This document shows positions 47,721-59,335 of a stretch of 64,000 nucleotides of DNA, piece by piece. The notes beneath the pieces are model-generated. The model saw only the letters and a program-made list of their open reading frames with translations, did not search any database and was not told where the DNA came from. The position numbers and the translations under genes are program-made. The DNA is from Phaseolus vulgaris (Eukaryota > Streptophyta > Magnoliopsida > Fabales > Fabaceae), in assembly GCF_000499845.2 (NCBI RefSeq), contig NC_023756.2, positions 34,246,763-34,310,762 of the forward strand. Reading direction: 5' to 3'. Numbering within the stretch: the first letter of the stretch is position 1; every line of letters begins with the position of its first letter.

Positions 47721-49680
47721 TCATTTTTCTTTCTATCTGTCAAATATACAAAAATGGCTTGATTCCTTGTTCAAAATAGTAGTCAATTTATATGTTGAAT
47801 CTTTAACTTTCATGTCAGCATGGCTTTTTTTTAGAGAAAGCACTAAAGAAAATGATACCCATGTTTCCCCTTAACAACATTGTTACTTCTTTTGGTGCTG
47901 GCAATACAGTGTAATATGAATATATTTTTTGTTGAAAGATGAGTTAGTATTCCTTCAGTGCAAATTCTTTTTAGTGTTTTACCTAGATAAAATATTTAAA
48001 AAATTTATATACTGCCAGCATAATATAATTTTATTAACAAAAGTCCTGTGTCATATGCTTCCATTAAAGATTCTCTGTCTTCTCTCAACACGCTTGAAAT
48101 CATCCATTATATTTCATTGGATTTTCAACTTCTGTATATCTCTTCATAGCGTATTCCTAGATGATAATTTGTTAGAAGGTCCCATTTTAGCTTTTCCTTA
48201 GGAATATATTGACGTTAAGGGACTACAATCGATGAAATTTTGATAAATTGAAAATAAATTGTTTCAAGTAGAAGTAAATATTTGTTTTCATTTGGATTCT
48301 ATTTTGTTTGACCGTAAAATTTGTTAAGATTATCAATTTAAATGCATTAGAGTAATTTTAAACATAAAATAAAAACAAGTTTACGACATGGTTTGACTAT
48401 AATGAAAATATTTTTATAACTATTTTCAAAGAATATATCAATCTTTAAACATATAAAAGCATAAAATGCATACATGATATTAAAATGACAAGTTTCGAAA
48501 GATAAGAAAAGTTATAAATTGAATTTATCAAGAAACACACATGATTAAACTAAATTCTAGAGTCATTGAAAATAACTTAAATAAAAGAAAATTTAAACAC
48601 AAGATAATAATAAAGAGTCCAAGTGTAAAAACACGAACATAAACTAAGATTGAAAAATAAAATCAAGTCCAAGTGTAACATCATAAATATTTACTAATTA
48701 TTATCTTATTAACCAAACATAGAGTCTGTTTGTACATATATAATATTTAGATAAATATAAGATATTTTCAATAAAAAATTTAATAAAATGCTTATGATCT
48801 TCCGTATGCTCTTGTACATGAATCTGTATCATGCCATTTCACAAAATAAACAAAATATGTAAGGGTAAGCTATTGAAATAATTTTACATCATAATAAAAT
48901 GTATATAAAAAAAGACATTTCAATTAACATATCACAATCATTCAATGTTCTTCAAATGTCAACTTACAATAATAATATACAATAATATATACCACACATG
49001 AATCTATACATTAAGAATATTCAATAAGTGAAGTATCAATCGATGTCTTTCGGAAGACTCGTGTTAAGTATCTCTACCTAAGACTTGGATTTACCAGCGT
49101 ACCTGAAAGAAATAATTAATGTAAATTCATTTAACAAACAATAAGTATAAATTTTTTATTATAATTATTTCTTTAAATACTTATCCATTTATTTTCACAC
49201 AAGTTTATCCAAATATAAGAGTCACAATGGAGATTACAAAACTAAGAAGCTCAAAAGATAAAATCCAGATAAAATGAATTTTTACAATATGTTTGAAAAA
49301 CTTCTAAAGGAAACAAACAATATATAAAGAAAAAACTGAAGTGGTTAAAAACAATCGAGTTAATCGGACGTAATAAAAACACTTAAAATCAATAGTGCAT
49401 TTAATGTATTAAATCGCTTCGATTAAAACGCAAGAACAAGGAAATAAACTGCTAATACACAAATAGAGGACAAATAAGATCATTTTGAATTATAAAAGGC
49501 CCATGAGTCCGTGAGACTAAAACTCATGTGTTAAAGTCTTATATCTTTTGTTATCCACTTTGAAAACACATATCACAATTTAATCTATAAATAAAGTTAT
49601 CCACTTTGAAAACACATATCACAATTTAATCTATAAATAAAGGGAAAAGCCTAGATAATATGAGATTCTTTAATACTTGA
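47721..49680. other. AT-rich intergenic
   Basis: It holds the likely 3' UTR of the preceding gene, then very AT-rich sequence. Open frames at 47692-47874 and 47929-48201 are unlike known proteins. Confidence 0.45.
49552..49641 (+). repeat. Perfect or near-perfect 45-bp tandem duplication
   Basis: TTATCCACTTTGAAAACACA begins at 49552 and again at 49597; each copy runs to ATCTATAAATAAA. Confidence 0.9.
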
Positions 49681-50553
49681 AAATGTTACAACAAAGCTTT
49701 TTTACCATCGTGGGACAATTTCATAAGGTTATCGCGGTTGATTTTTTAAAAATTACAGATTAGGGTTATATGTGAAAACGTGGAACGACTTCGTTACGAA
49801 GAAGTTATGACAAGGTAACACAATTCCTACTATGTAAAAGTGAAGTCGTGTCAATGTGATACAATTTTAGTACTTAGGGTAATTTCGTGCTAATCTAGCA
49901 CTACTTTAATTAGTTTAATCATTTTTTTACTATGTGAAGTCATGTCTAGGTGGTTGGAATTCAGTTCAAACCTAATTACACATAAGTCGTGTTACCTAAG
50001 CACAACTTCGGTATAAATTAAACTAAAGTCATGTCACCTATACACAACTTTTGTGTAATTAAGTTTAAACAAAAGCCATGATAGTTAGGCACAAGTTTGG
50101 TATTGGAATTTTTTTTATGTTTACATGCGTGTTTTAGAAAAAAATATTAACATAAACAATATTAGTTTAAGTTTAATATATGTAATATTATTTAATGTAA
50201 ATGGTAGTAAAGTTTATGTTAAACAAATTAGTTTCATAATTGTAAAAAAAGGAAGGGTAAATATAATTTTAATAAAATTATAAAGATAATTAAATGTCTT
50301 TTAAAAAAATTGTTAAAAAGATTGTGATTATGGTTAACATAGAAATTAGGTTGTTAGTTTTATAAAATAATATTTATTGTTGGTTAATTTATGTTGCAGT
50401 TGAATAAAATGAAGGTATAAATACAAATATAAAAAAATGAGAAAATTAATAATGAAAGTTGAGACTAAATTTTCTTATGAAGTTTGTCTATATGGATAAT
50501 TGTTTTTATTGTGACTTTCGCTCCTACAATATGAATATTTTTTGGGCTTATTA

Positions 50554-50824
50554 TGTTGTTTATTAATTTATATTTTATTATTATTAATTTTGATTTTATT
50601 ACCCTTAAACTATTTTACCGTTATTATTGCATTAATGGTCAGTTTACAGGCATGTTAGTATTCTTATTTTATAGCTTCCAGTAATTGTAATTTTATTATA
50701 TATATTATTGAAGTAAATCAAAATGTATGAGATTAGTTAAGTAGTTTTGCAATTTCGTGCAATTACCTTCAATTAGTTTCTACAACCTTTTGCCTTATCT
50801 TATTTCCTTCAATTAGTTCCTACA
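50554..50824 (+). repeat. Copia-2 5' LTR
   Basis: TGTTGTTTATTAATT to TTCCTACA. The primer site TGGTATCAGAGC follows at 50827-50838. Confidence 0.93.
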
Positions 50825-50826
50825 AA

Positions 50827-50838
50827 TGGTATCAGAGC
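50827..50838 (+). other. Copia-2 primer-binding site
   Basis: TGGTATCAGAGC, complementary to initiator methionine tRNA, 2 bases after the LTR. Confidence 0.93.
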
Positions 50839-50850
50839 TAGTCTGTTATC

Positions 50851-53745
50851 ATGAATTCTACCCAATTATCAGTCCCTATCCTTGATGGAGAAAATTACAA
50901 TCGGTGGTGTGTGCAGATGAGAGTTATGTTTGATTATCATGAGTTATGAGATGTCGTTGAGAGTGAAGTATCTGCATTAGTTGCTAATGCAACTAAGGCG
51001 AAATGAGTAGCGCATCGTGATAAGAAGAAGAAGAACAATAAGACTTTGTATCTCATCCATCAAGGGATGAATGACGAGATGTTTGAGCAGATAGAAGGAG
51101 CAACAACTGCTAGTGAGGCTTGAACAATTTTGTCAACCAATTATAAAGGGGATGACAAGATCAAAAGGGTGAGTCTTCAAACCCTAAGACGCCAATATGA
51201 ACTGCTGCAGATGCAAACCACAAAGACTGTTGATGTCTATATAAATAAAGTTTTTGCCTCAACAAATCAGATGAAGACCAATGGTGAACACATTCGGAGC
51301 AGGCAAAGTTGGAGAAGATTTTGAGATCTTTAACTCCCAGATTTGAACATGTTGTTGCCACAATTGAAGAGGCCAATGACATTTCAAAAATGACAGTAAG
51401 GTTATTGTATGGTTCCCTACGAGCGCATGAGCAGCGGATGAATGACAATAAGATTGAAAAACCAATTGAGCAGGCTTTACAAGCACAAGCCTCAATTGGT
51501 AGCTCCTATCATAAACATGGTACTTATTGGAGTAAAGGTCGTGGTGGCCAGAATCGTGGAGGCGCTGAGCAAAACAACATTGGTTCCAATCACAATCCAA
51601 GTTCAAATAACTCTTGGCGCGAAGGACTAGAAGGCATGTATAATAAATCAAATGTGGAGTGTTATAACTGCCATAAACGCGACCATTATGCAAATGAATG
51701 CAGATCAAAAGGTGATAATCATTTTGCCAATTGTGCTCAAGAAGATAGTAATCACGAACAAGATGAAGAGGATCATGTAGTACTAATGGCAGCCACATCA
51801 AATGAAACTCCAAACAATCAGAGTTGGTATTTGGATACAGGTAGCACGAATCATATGTGTGGTCAGAAAGAGTTGTTTGCAGCTTTGGATGACTCATTTA
51901 GCACACAAGTGAAATTCGGTGATGGCAAGTTTGTTCTGGTAACTGGAAAAGGGTGAATTCTTATTACATTGAAGAATGGTGATCACAGGTACATCTATGA
52001 TGTTTTCTATGTACCTGATATGAAAAGTAATCTGTTGAGTATGAGACAGTTGGCCGAAAATGGTTACGTTATGCACATAGTTGAAAATAAATTCTCAATT
52101 TTTGATAAAAAAAAGGTAATTTGATTCTTAAAACCTTTTTATCAAAAAACTGCATGTTTCCAGTAGATATTCATATGTGTGATTTCAAGTGCTTGAATGC
52201 AATCGTGAATAATGAATCGTGGTTATGGCATTTACGCTTTGGGCACTTAAATTTGCAGAGTTTGGAAAATCTCTCCAAATGAAATTTAGTGAATGGTTTA
52301 CCCCATATTGATCACCTTGATCAATTGTGTGAGACTTGCATTTTTGGAAAGAATCACAGGATACCATTTGTTAAGGAGCCTTGGCGTGCGAAATTTGCTT
52401 TGGAGCTTGTTCATACAGATGTTTGTGGCCCGATGAACATATCATCAATTGGAGGTAATAAGTATTTTTTAACCTTTATTGATGTTTTTTCAAGGAAAAC
52501 ATGGATTTATCTATTGAAAAGCAAGGACGAGGTATTCCACTGCTTTAAAATATTTAAAGCATTTGTTGAAAGACAAAGTGGCAGACAAATTAAGATGGTG
52601 CGTAGTGATGGAAAATGTGAGTACAAGTCTAATGAGTTCAAGAGGCACTGTGAAGAACTTGGGTTGCAACATAACATAACATGTCCCTACACACCTCAAC
52701 ACAACGGAGTTGCCGAGAGAAAGAATAGAACAATCATGGACATGGCGAGGAGCATGCTTAAAGCGAAAGGTATGCCAAATTATTTTTGGGTTAAGGCCGT
52801 AACATGTGTGGTATATTTGATAAACAGATCACCCACTCAGAGTGTTCCTAACACAACTCCAATTGAGGCATGAAGCGGATTCAAACCTAATGTGTAGCAC
52901 TTGAAGGTATTTGGGTCAATTACTTATGCTCATGTCCCCAAGGCAGCAAGATCGAAGTTGGATGATAAGGCAGTGAAGACCATTTTCATTGGATATAAGC
53001 ATGGAGGATACAAACTGTACAATCCAATGATAAAAAGAAGGTGATTATCAGTCGTGATGTTACATTTGTCGAAGATGAGGAATGACAATGGAATGTAGCA
53101 GTTGAAATGGATTCGAAAAAACGATATATTTACGTTTTGAACGATGATGTGGAAAATGGAGTCACTCTTGAAGCACCTGTCGTCAAACCTGAAGTTGTAA
53201 TTCAACCTGAAGTTATAATTCAACTTGAAGTTGCAACTCCAATTGCAACTATGATGGAGCGACCAAAAAGGCAACAACGACAACCTGTACACCTTCAAGA
53301 TTGTGAAGTAAATCTTGATGATGAAGTTGATGACAATGAAGATTTGGTTCACTTTGCTTTTCTTGCAGATTCAGAACCCGTGAGACTTGCAGATGCCATT
53401 CAACACCCCAAATGGCAAAAGGCTATGAATGAATAATTGATGGCGATTGAGAAAAACAATATCATGACTCAAATTGGTTTTAATCTAGATGTTCCAATTA
53501 AGATTTATGTTGACAATGTCTCTGCAATTAATCTTGCAAAGAATTTGGTTTTTCATCAAAGAAGTAAACACATTGATATTCAATATCACTTCTTGCGAGA
53601 CCAAGTTGGGAAGAACATGATCAAATTGGAATACTGTAGATCAGAAGATCAGATTGCAGATATTTTCACTAAGCCATTGAAGATCAATGCTTCCATCAAG
53701 TTAAGAGATCTGTTGGGCAGGAAGGTTGTTCCAAATCAGAATTAA
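50851..53745 (+). pseudogene. Copia-2 gag, protease, integrase and RNase H tail
   Basis: Gag begins at the ATG 50851 (LDGENYNRW block) and has stops near 50947, 51004 and 51121. A frameshift near 51290 leads to the zinc knuckle CYNCHKRDHYANEC (about 51660). Protease: WYLDTGSTNHMC (about 51826). Integrase pre-core LCETCIFGKNHRIPF, then the core with HTDVCGPM, MVRSDGKCEY and HNGVAERKNR (first Asp, second Asp, Glu) in 52289-52873. The C-terminal part (52880-53436) is broken by frameshifts. At 53437 the sequence jumps to the RNase H end (IYVDNVSAINLAKN, DIQYHFLRD, ADIFTKPL). Confidence 0.88.
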
Positions 53746-53752
53746 GGGAGGA

Positions 53753-54023
53753 TGTTGGTTATTAATTCATATTTTATTATTATTAATTCTGATTTTATTA
53801 CCCTTAAACTATTTTACCGTTATTATTGCATTAATGGTCAGTTTACAGGCATGTTAGTATTCCTATTTTATAGCTTCCAGTAATTGTAATTTTATTATAT
53901 ATATTATTGAAGTAAATCAAAATGTATGAGATCAGTTCAGCAGGTTTGCAATTTCGTGCAATTACCTTCAATCAATTTCTACAACCTTTTGCCTTCTCTT
54001 ATTTCCTTCAATTAGTTCCTACA
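53753..54023 (+). repeat. Copia-2 3' LTR
   Basis: TGTTGGTTATTAATT to TTCCTACA, preceded by the purine tract AATTAAGGGAGGA. Confidence 0.93.
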
Positions 54024-54079
54024 TATTCAAAATTGGATCATCCATTTTGAAACACTACACTTAGATAAGCTCCACAAAG

Positions 54080-54280
54080 AAAACATGTGGGCCAAAACAT
54101 ATAGATATTGGTCGGAATACCATCAACGGTGGATAGTAATATGGACTGGTAGACATAATTGTCTCATTGAAAACGTCCAGTTTAACGATAATGATCTTTT
54201 GCATGATACAACATCATACATGCAATGGTAAATTAACCATACTATTCATTACATACCGCCTTAAGAACCCACATCCAACG
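54080..54280 (+). pseudogene. Plant mobile domain (PMD) fragment
   Basis: The plus strand encodes MWAKTYRYWSEYHQRWIVIW, then a HNCLIE stretch and DTTSYMQWYINHT. The spacing of W...W...W and a Y-x-x-W-Y motif is typical of the plant mobile domain found in MULE-type transposons and their domesticated relatives. A Pro/Gln-rich tail follows at about 54365-54420. The rest of the domain is missing, so it is a relic. Confidence 0.55.
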
Positions 54281-55084
54281 ATGATGTAAGTCAACTAATA
54301 TTTACCTATTACTTTTAATCATGTTATTGTCTTAATGTCAAAATTAGCATTGTTTTAAAACAGCAGGCGCCACAAGAGCCCACTCAACCCCAACCGCAAT
54401 CGCAACCAACTTATCATCTTTTGAGGTTTGCTCCTTACACTCGTGGTTTCCAGGTTGGTCAGTCGAGTCAATTAGGTCTCCAAATGCATAATCATTATTC
54501 CTTTTTTTTTTCTTCACAATTACAGTTTTCTCATATATAATTATTTATATCGAATATGAAACAATACAATATTAAACAACATTTTTTCTAAAACAAAACT
54601 CCTACATAAATTTATTATCAAATAATCAAATCAAAATATTACATAACTTAGTACCATTCAATACATAATTTTAATTTATTTTAACAATAATTAAATAAAT
54701 TTTACTATTTACATCAAATTTACTTACTATTTGCATGAAATAATATTATAGACAATAAATGTAAACTAATATTGTTTATGATAATATTTTTGCTAAATCA
54801 CGTATGTAAATATAAAAAGAATTCCCCAATACAAAACTCGTGCCTAGTTGGAACAACTTTCGTTAAAAGTTTATTATACTTAAGTCGTGTCTAAATGGCA
54901 CAACTTCAATTCAAACCAAATTACACAGAAGTGTGCCACTTAAGGCACAAGACCGTATGATGATGATATAACATCTAGCGCCTTAAAAGTTAATATTATA
55001 AAAGCAATCATTTTCCCCAATCCTCTTTCCTAAGTCAATTTCCTTCTATCACATCCTTCTAACTCAACATCTTTACACATAACA

Positions 55085-56047
55085 GTAGATTAAAATATCA
55101 ATACGAGTATGAGACGTAAGACTTGGGTAACATACTCCTAGTCCATGCTCACATCTTAAGTTGTGCCTCACAAAACATATGTTTTACGTCTGCTATTCCA
55201 TTTTGGAATACAATTTTATTTCTCTGCTTCCAAAAATTCAAAATCACTACAACCCACATCCCGTTCCATATTAAGTTACCTTTAGAATTAATTTATGTAG
55301 TACAAAACATGCTAAAGTGTTCCCTAGGTTGATTATGATCTTTAGTGGCTACCCTCCCTATTAAGACTCAACCATGCAAAGTATTCTGCACCAAGTAGGG
55401 TTTTAATTTTCTACAAGACTGAGAGTATATCATCATTCACCCCCTGACTCCCCTGTTTTATTACATCATAAGCTAACTGCACCAAATACTATCCATTTTC
55501 ACTATGTTTCCAAATCCATTTATCTACCCTGTCTAAACTAAGGTGAACCTTTTTAAATCGTCCATGATTCTATGCACTAAATGTTTCTTCCACTTGAATC
55601 ACTCTTTTCTCTATACTATCTACCAATGCCAGGTGTTATTGTCCCAAAATCTTGCTTTAGATACTCTCATAGATTTAGTTACAACATTTCCATACACTTT
55701 AGGCATCCTTGCCTTAATTGCAATCTCCCCTAACCAGTCTCATCTTTCAAAAAATTAATATCTTTCCCATCTCCCACTGCACAACCTATATTCTCATATA
55801 ACCAATTGCCTTTTTAGTTCTTACTTATGTTCTGAATGTCCCTCCACCACCTAGATTGTTTTTGACTCATTCTTTCCCTCATACTCCTCCAATAGCCATA
55901 TTTAGATTCAATCACCTATTTTCTAGAACTCCTTTTCCTCTAAACCCAAGCTTTAAATCTATTTGTCCAACAATGCAATGTTAAAAGTGTTTTGATCACC
56001 CCAAGCCCCCATCTCTTTTTTTACCTACAAATATCCTCTTATTTCAC
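55085..56047 (-). pseudogene. LINE (L1-type) ORF2 fragment, inverted
   Basis: On the minus strand the sequence gives, with stops, VIESKYGYWRSM, WWRDIQNISKN, AVGDGKDINF and ARFWDNNTWHW. This is the region after RT in plant L1 elements (ESKYGGW, WWKDL, GDGxxxxFWxD, WxW). The plus-strand copy contains the equivalent region at 56808-57120, so this is a second, different copy, not the missing half of the first. Confidence 0.7.
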
Positions 56048-57381
56048 CCATGATATTGACAAGGTGATCCTTTGACATCGTTTATTTTTCTCATTGTTGT
56101 TGAGGGTTTGGCAGGAGTAGTAAGACATGCAGAAGAGAATGGCCTAGTAGACAATATTGAGATTGGTGAAAGGAATACTAAAGTGAGTATGTTGCAATAT
56201 ACTGATGAAACGTTATTCCTCAATAAAGCGAATATGCAAAGTGTGTTGGCGGTTAAGACTACTTTGATGTGTTTTGAGCTTGCTTATGGGCTTAAAGTGA
56301 ATTACTCTAAGAGTAAAGTAGGAGGGGAAGGTATTAGTTTTGGTTAGGTTTCGAGGTTCGCCTCAGTTCTAGATTGTGATATCATGAAAGCCCATTTTAC
56401 TTACTTGGGTATGAAAGTAGGAGGAAACCATAAGAGACTAGGTTTTTGGGAAGTTGTGTTTAAAAAGATTGTGAAGAGATTGGGGAGGTGGAAAGAAATT
56501 TTTTTTGTCGATGGTAGGGAGAGTTTGTTTGATTAAATATGTTCTTACTTCAATCCCCTTGTTTTATCTCTCCTGTTTTTTTATGCCTGTGTCGGTTATG
56601 AAGGAACTGGAAAAAATGATGAAAAATCTATTGTGGGGATGGGGATCAAAGGGGCGAAAAATAGCTTGGGTGTCTTGGGATAGGATTTATGTGTCTAGAG
56701 AGGACGATGAACTTGGGGTAAGAGACCTAAGATCATTTAATATTGATTTACTAAGTAAATGAATTTGTCGTCTCAAAACTGATATAAGTGGTTTATGGAA
56801 AGAAATTTTGGAATCTAAGTATGAAGGCTGGAGGGGGTTAAAAAGTATAGTCACAAATAATAAGAAATCTCTCAAGTGGAGAGATCTGAAAAGTGTCTGG
56901 AATTCAAAAGTGTGGGGGTGTGATATTGAAGATAAAGTTGAGTGGGTGATGGGGGATGGGAAGGAAATTAGGTTTTGGGAAGATAAGTGGGTAGATAATG
57001 AAACTTTAATGCATAAATACCCAAGATTGTATTCGGTTGCAGTAAATTGTGGTAGTACTCTGGTACATGCAGGTAGGTGGAATAATGGTAGGTGGGAATG
57101 GAAGCTGGGGTGGAGGAGAAATTTTTTTGAGGAAAGAGAATTAGGTCATTCAACTGATGCTTTTGTTGGACAATAAAAAGGTAGTTGAGATAGGGGAGAG
57201 TATTGTGGACAACTAGAGTTGGAGGGGTGATAAACACTTGGGTTGTTTTGTGAAATCTGCATATAATTTCATAAAGATAGAGGTGAGAGAGGAGGATAGG
57301 GCTCCATATGAGAGGTTTTGGGAGGTAAAGGTTCTCCCAATTGCACAAATTACAGTTTAGAGGGTGTTGAATAATAGTATA
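56048..57381 (+). pseudogene. LINE (L1-type) ORF2, RT C-terminal part
   Basis: Reading from QGDPLTSFIFLIVVEGLAG: the usual YADD/FADD catalytic box appears as YTDE (near 56198), so it is catalytically dead. Then LAYGLKVNYSKSK, LGMKVGGN, GRVCLIKYVLTSIPLFYLS, ESKYEGWRGL and GDGKEIRFWEDKW follow in L1 order. Stops near 56345, 56760 and 57175 and a frameshift near 56500 break it. The CACTA element at 57382 interrupts the reading. Confidence 0.82.
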
Positions 57382-58374
57382 CACTGGTGCAGAAAGACAA
57401 AACAATGATGACTATTTTCAATTTAAAATGGCGGCTATATAGCCCCATTTGATGTATATGTAGTCTTAAATCGAAGAGATAAGAAGGTGGCTATTTAGCC
57501 GCATTCGTAAATTCGATTTATAAATGCGACTATTTACCATAGTCGCATTTATAAATCACATTTACGAATGACGTTTAGGGTTTCTTTTCTTTTTCACTGT
57601 TGTTTGGGTTTCTAATCAAAGTTCTCAACTTTGATATTTTCCGAAGAACATGTCATTATTTTAGCATTTCTTTTGATCTCTTGGTGCATCCATATCACAC
57701 CTCTTCACATTCTTAGTATTTCATCCCAATCTGAATTTGAATATGAATCTGACATGTTTTGAATAAAAAAAAAAAATACAAATAATGGATTGATATTGGA
57801 AGGCCTGATAACCAAGAATATAAATAAAAGTCTAGAAAATGCAAACAAAAATTTCCCAATGAAACGCAAATATACAATGGAGCAATGCGACAATTGCGAC
57901 GAGGAAGGCGCAATAGAAAGCAAACAAAAACCTTCCCAATTAAACAATGACCTTAGCAATGGCATGAGACAAAATATAAGAGAAATGGAAAACATACAAA
58001 AATCAATGGTGAAAAAGAAGAGAGGAAGACAATGCTTACCAATGGCATGAAGACAATGCAAAAAAGAGAGGAAGAAAAGAGGAAGCATAGTTAATGGAGG
58101 AAGCACAAAAGAGAAACAAAGCACGAAAGAGAGGAGAATATGAAAATGTAAGTGGCGCGCTTCTGAGTTAGGGTAAAAAAGGTTTTAAGAATGCGGCTAT
58201 TTGTAATAGCCGCTTTCTTATATCAAGCGCTTTGATTTAAGAATGCGACTATTACAAATAACCGCCTTCTTAAATCAATTTAATTTCAAAAATACCACTG
58301 CGTTTTGAAAGACAGCGTCTGACCGTAAAAACTCATTAAATAATGGGTCGTTGTTTTAAACTTTTGTACTAGTG
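57382..58374. mobile_element. CACTA element, non-autonomous, 993 bp
   Basis: Starts CACTGGTGCAGAAAG and ends CTTTTGTACTAGTG; the reverse complement of the end is CACTAGTACAAAAG, giving imperfect CACT-type termini. Target triplets are ATA (57379-57381) and ATC (58375-58377), a duplication with one change. Subterminal repeats of ATGCGGCTATT / AATAGCCGC occur at both ends (57430-57550 and 58185-58280). The interior encodes no transposase. Removing it restores the LINE reading (LNNS into KDNLLRDEEF). Confidence 0.85.
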
Positions 58375-59335
58375 ATCGCAATAAAGGATAATCTGTTGAG
58401 AGACGAGGAGTTTTACTGGTAAGTAAGCTTGTGTGGATTGTGTGGTGAGGAAGAGGAGACTATTTGTTATTTATTTTTTAAGTTTAAGGTTGTGTGGAGA
58501 ATTTGGGGTTTTTGTTTGTCTTGGTTGAGATGTTTGTCGGTGAACCACTATGACGCTATGGTTTACTTCATGATGTTTTGCCCTACAAATGTTAAAGGTC
58601 CGATATACATAATCTGGGGAGGGGTGTGGATTGCAATTGTAGGTGAAATTTGGAAACATCGGAATATGTGTGTTTTTAAGAATGAGAGAGTTGATCATAT
58701 AAAGGTGTTTGCGGTGACACAAAGAAAAGTCTGGGCTTGGATTACTAGTAAAGACAAAGATGCAGAGTTCACTTATTCTGATTGGTGCTTGGAACCTTTG
58801 GTATGTATGAAATTTGTTAAATAAATTTGCTCCCTTTATTTTGGTATGTATTTTAGGAAGAAAGAAGTTGTGTGTTTTGCAGGTTGGTTTTAAGCAGTCT
58901 ATCCCTCTAATGGAGTGAGGGGTTATTATGCAATAGGAGCATTTGTCTTTTACGTTAGAATAAAGAGACTTTAAGGAGGAGAAAAAGTAACATGAAAAGG
59001 GATATCTACGATTTTTTGGTTGAGTTCGTGGTAAATTAAGGTGTTGTGCTATTTGTAAAGGGGATTTTTAAAAGTGCCTCTAATATTGGAGGTTAATGTT
59101 TGGTGGTCTGATTATGTTTTTATGTTTTTCAGTGTCTGATGTGTTGTTATACTCTGGATATTGCCAAGAGCGAGCTTCTTTGGTTATGTTGTTTTTAGGT
59201 TTAGGGATAGTTGGTAGCTTTTGTTGGGAGCTTAGGATAGGTTGAGGTGTGAAGTCCTATCTTATTCATATTTCTTGTATAAGAGTTGAGTCACCCCTTA
59301 AGTGATCTATATTTATTTATTATTTTTTGCTGATA
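58375..59335 (+). pseudogene. LINE ORF2 end (zinc-binding region) and 3' UTR
   Basis: Continuation of the LINE after the CACTA insertion: CGLCGEEEETICYLFFKFKV is the C-x2-C...H/C box of the RVT-associated zinc-binding region (position of the His is Tyr/Phe here). Then IWKHRN and a WAWI block precede the stop at 58824. The 3' UTR runs to about 59335, ending CACCCCTTAAGTGATCTATA...TTTTTTGCTG, the usual style of plant L1 tails. Confidence 0.75.

Larger units (their letters stand above)
50554..54023 (+). mobile_element. Ty1/Copia element lacking reverse transcriptase (Copia-2)
   Basis: Both LTRs are 271 bp (50554-50824, 53753-54023) and differ at about 11 sites (hand count). Flanking 5-mers TATTA and TATTC are a probable, mutated target duplication. 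The interior keeps gag, zinc knuckle, protease, integrase and the RNase H tail. Most of RT and the start of RNase H (about 1.2 kb by comparison with normal elements) is missing. It could move only with help from another element, and stops make its own proteins unlikely. Confidence 0.92.
49690..55000. mobile_element. DNA-transposon relic with plant-mobile-domain fragment, split by Copia-2
   Basis: 49740-50110 and 54830-54960 share a short motif in both orientations, AAGTCGTGT(C/T)... and GGCACAACTT, like subterminal repeats of one element. Between Copia-2 and the right repeats lies a plant mobile domain fragment (54080-54280). The pieces read as one degraded element into which Copia-2 inserted. 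Termini and target duplication were not found. Confidence 0.5.

Noticed and set aside
55085..59335. A single LINE with a 5' inversion from twin priming
   Set aside because: The inverted part carries the same post-RT region as the upright part, so the two overlap in content and must be separate copies.
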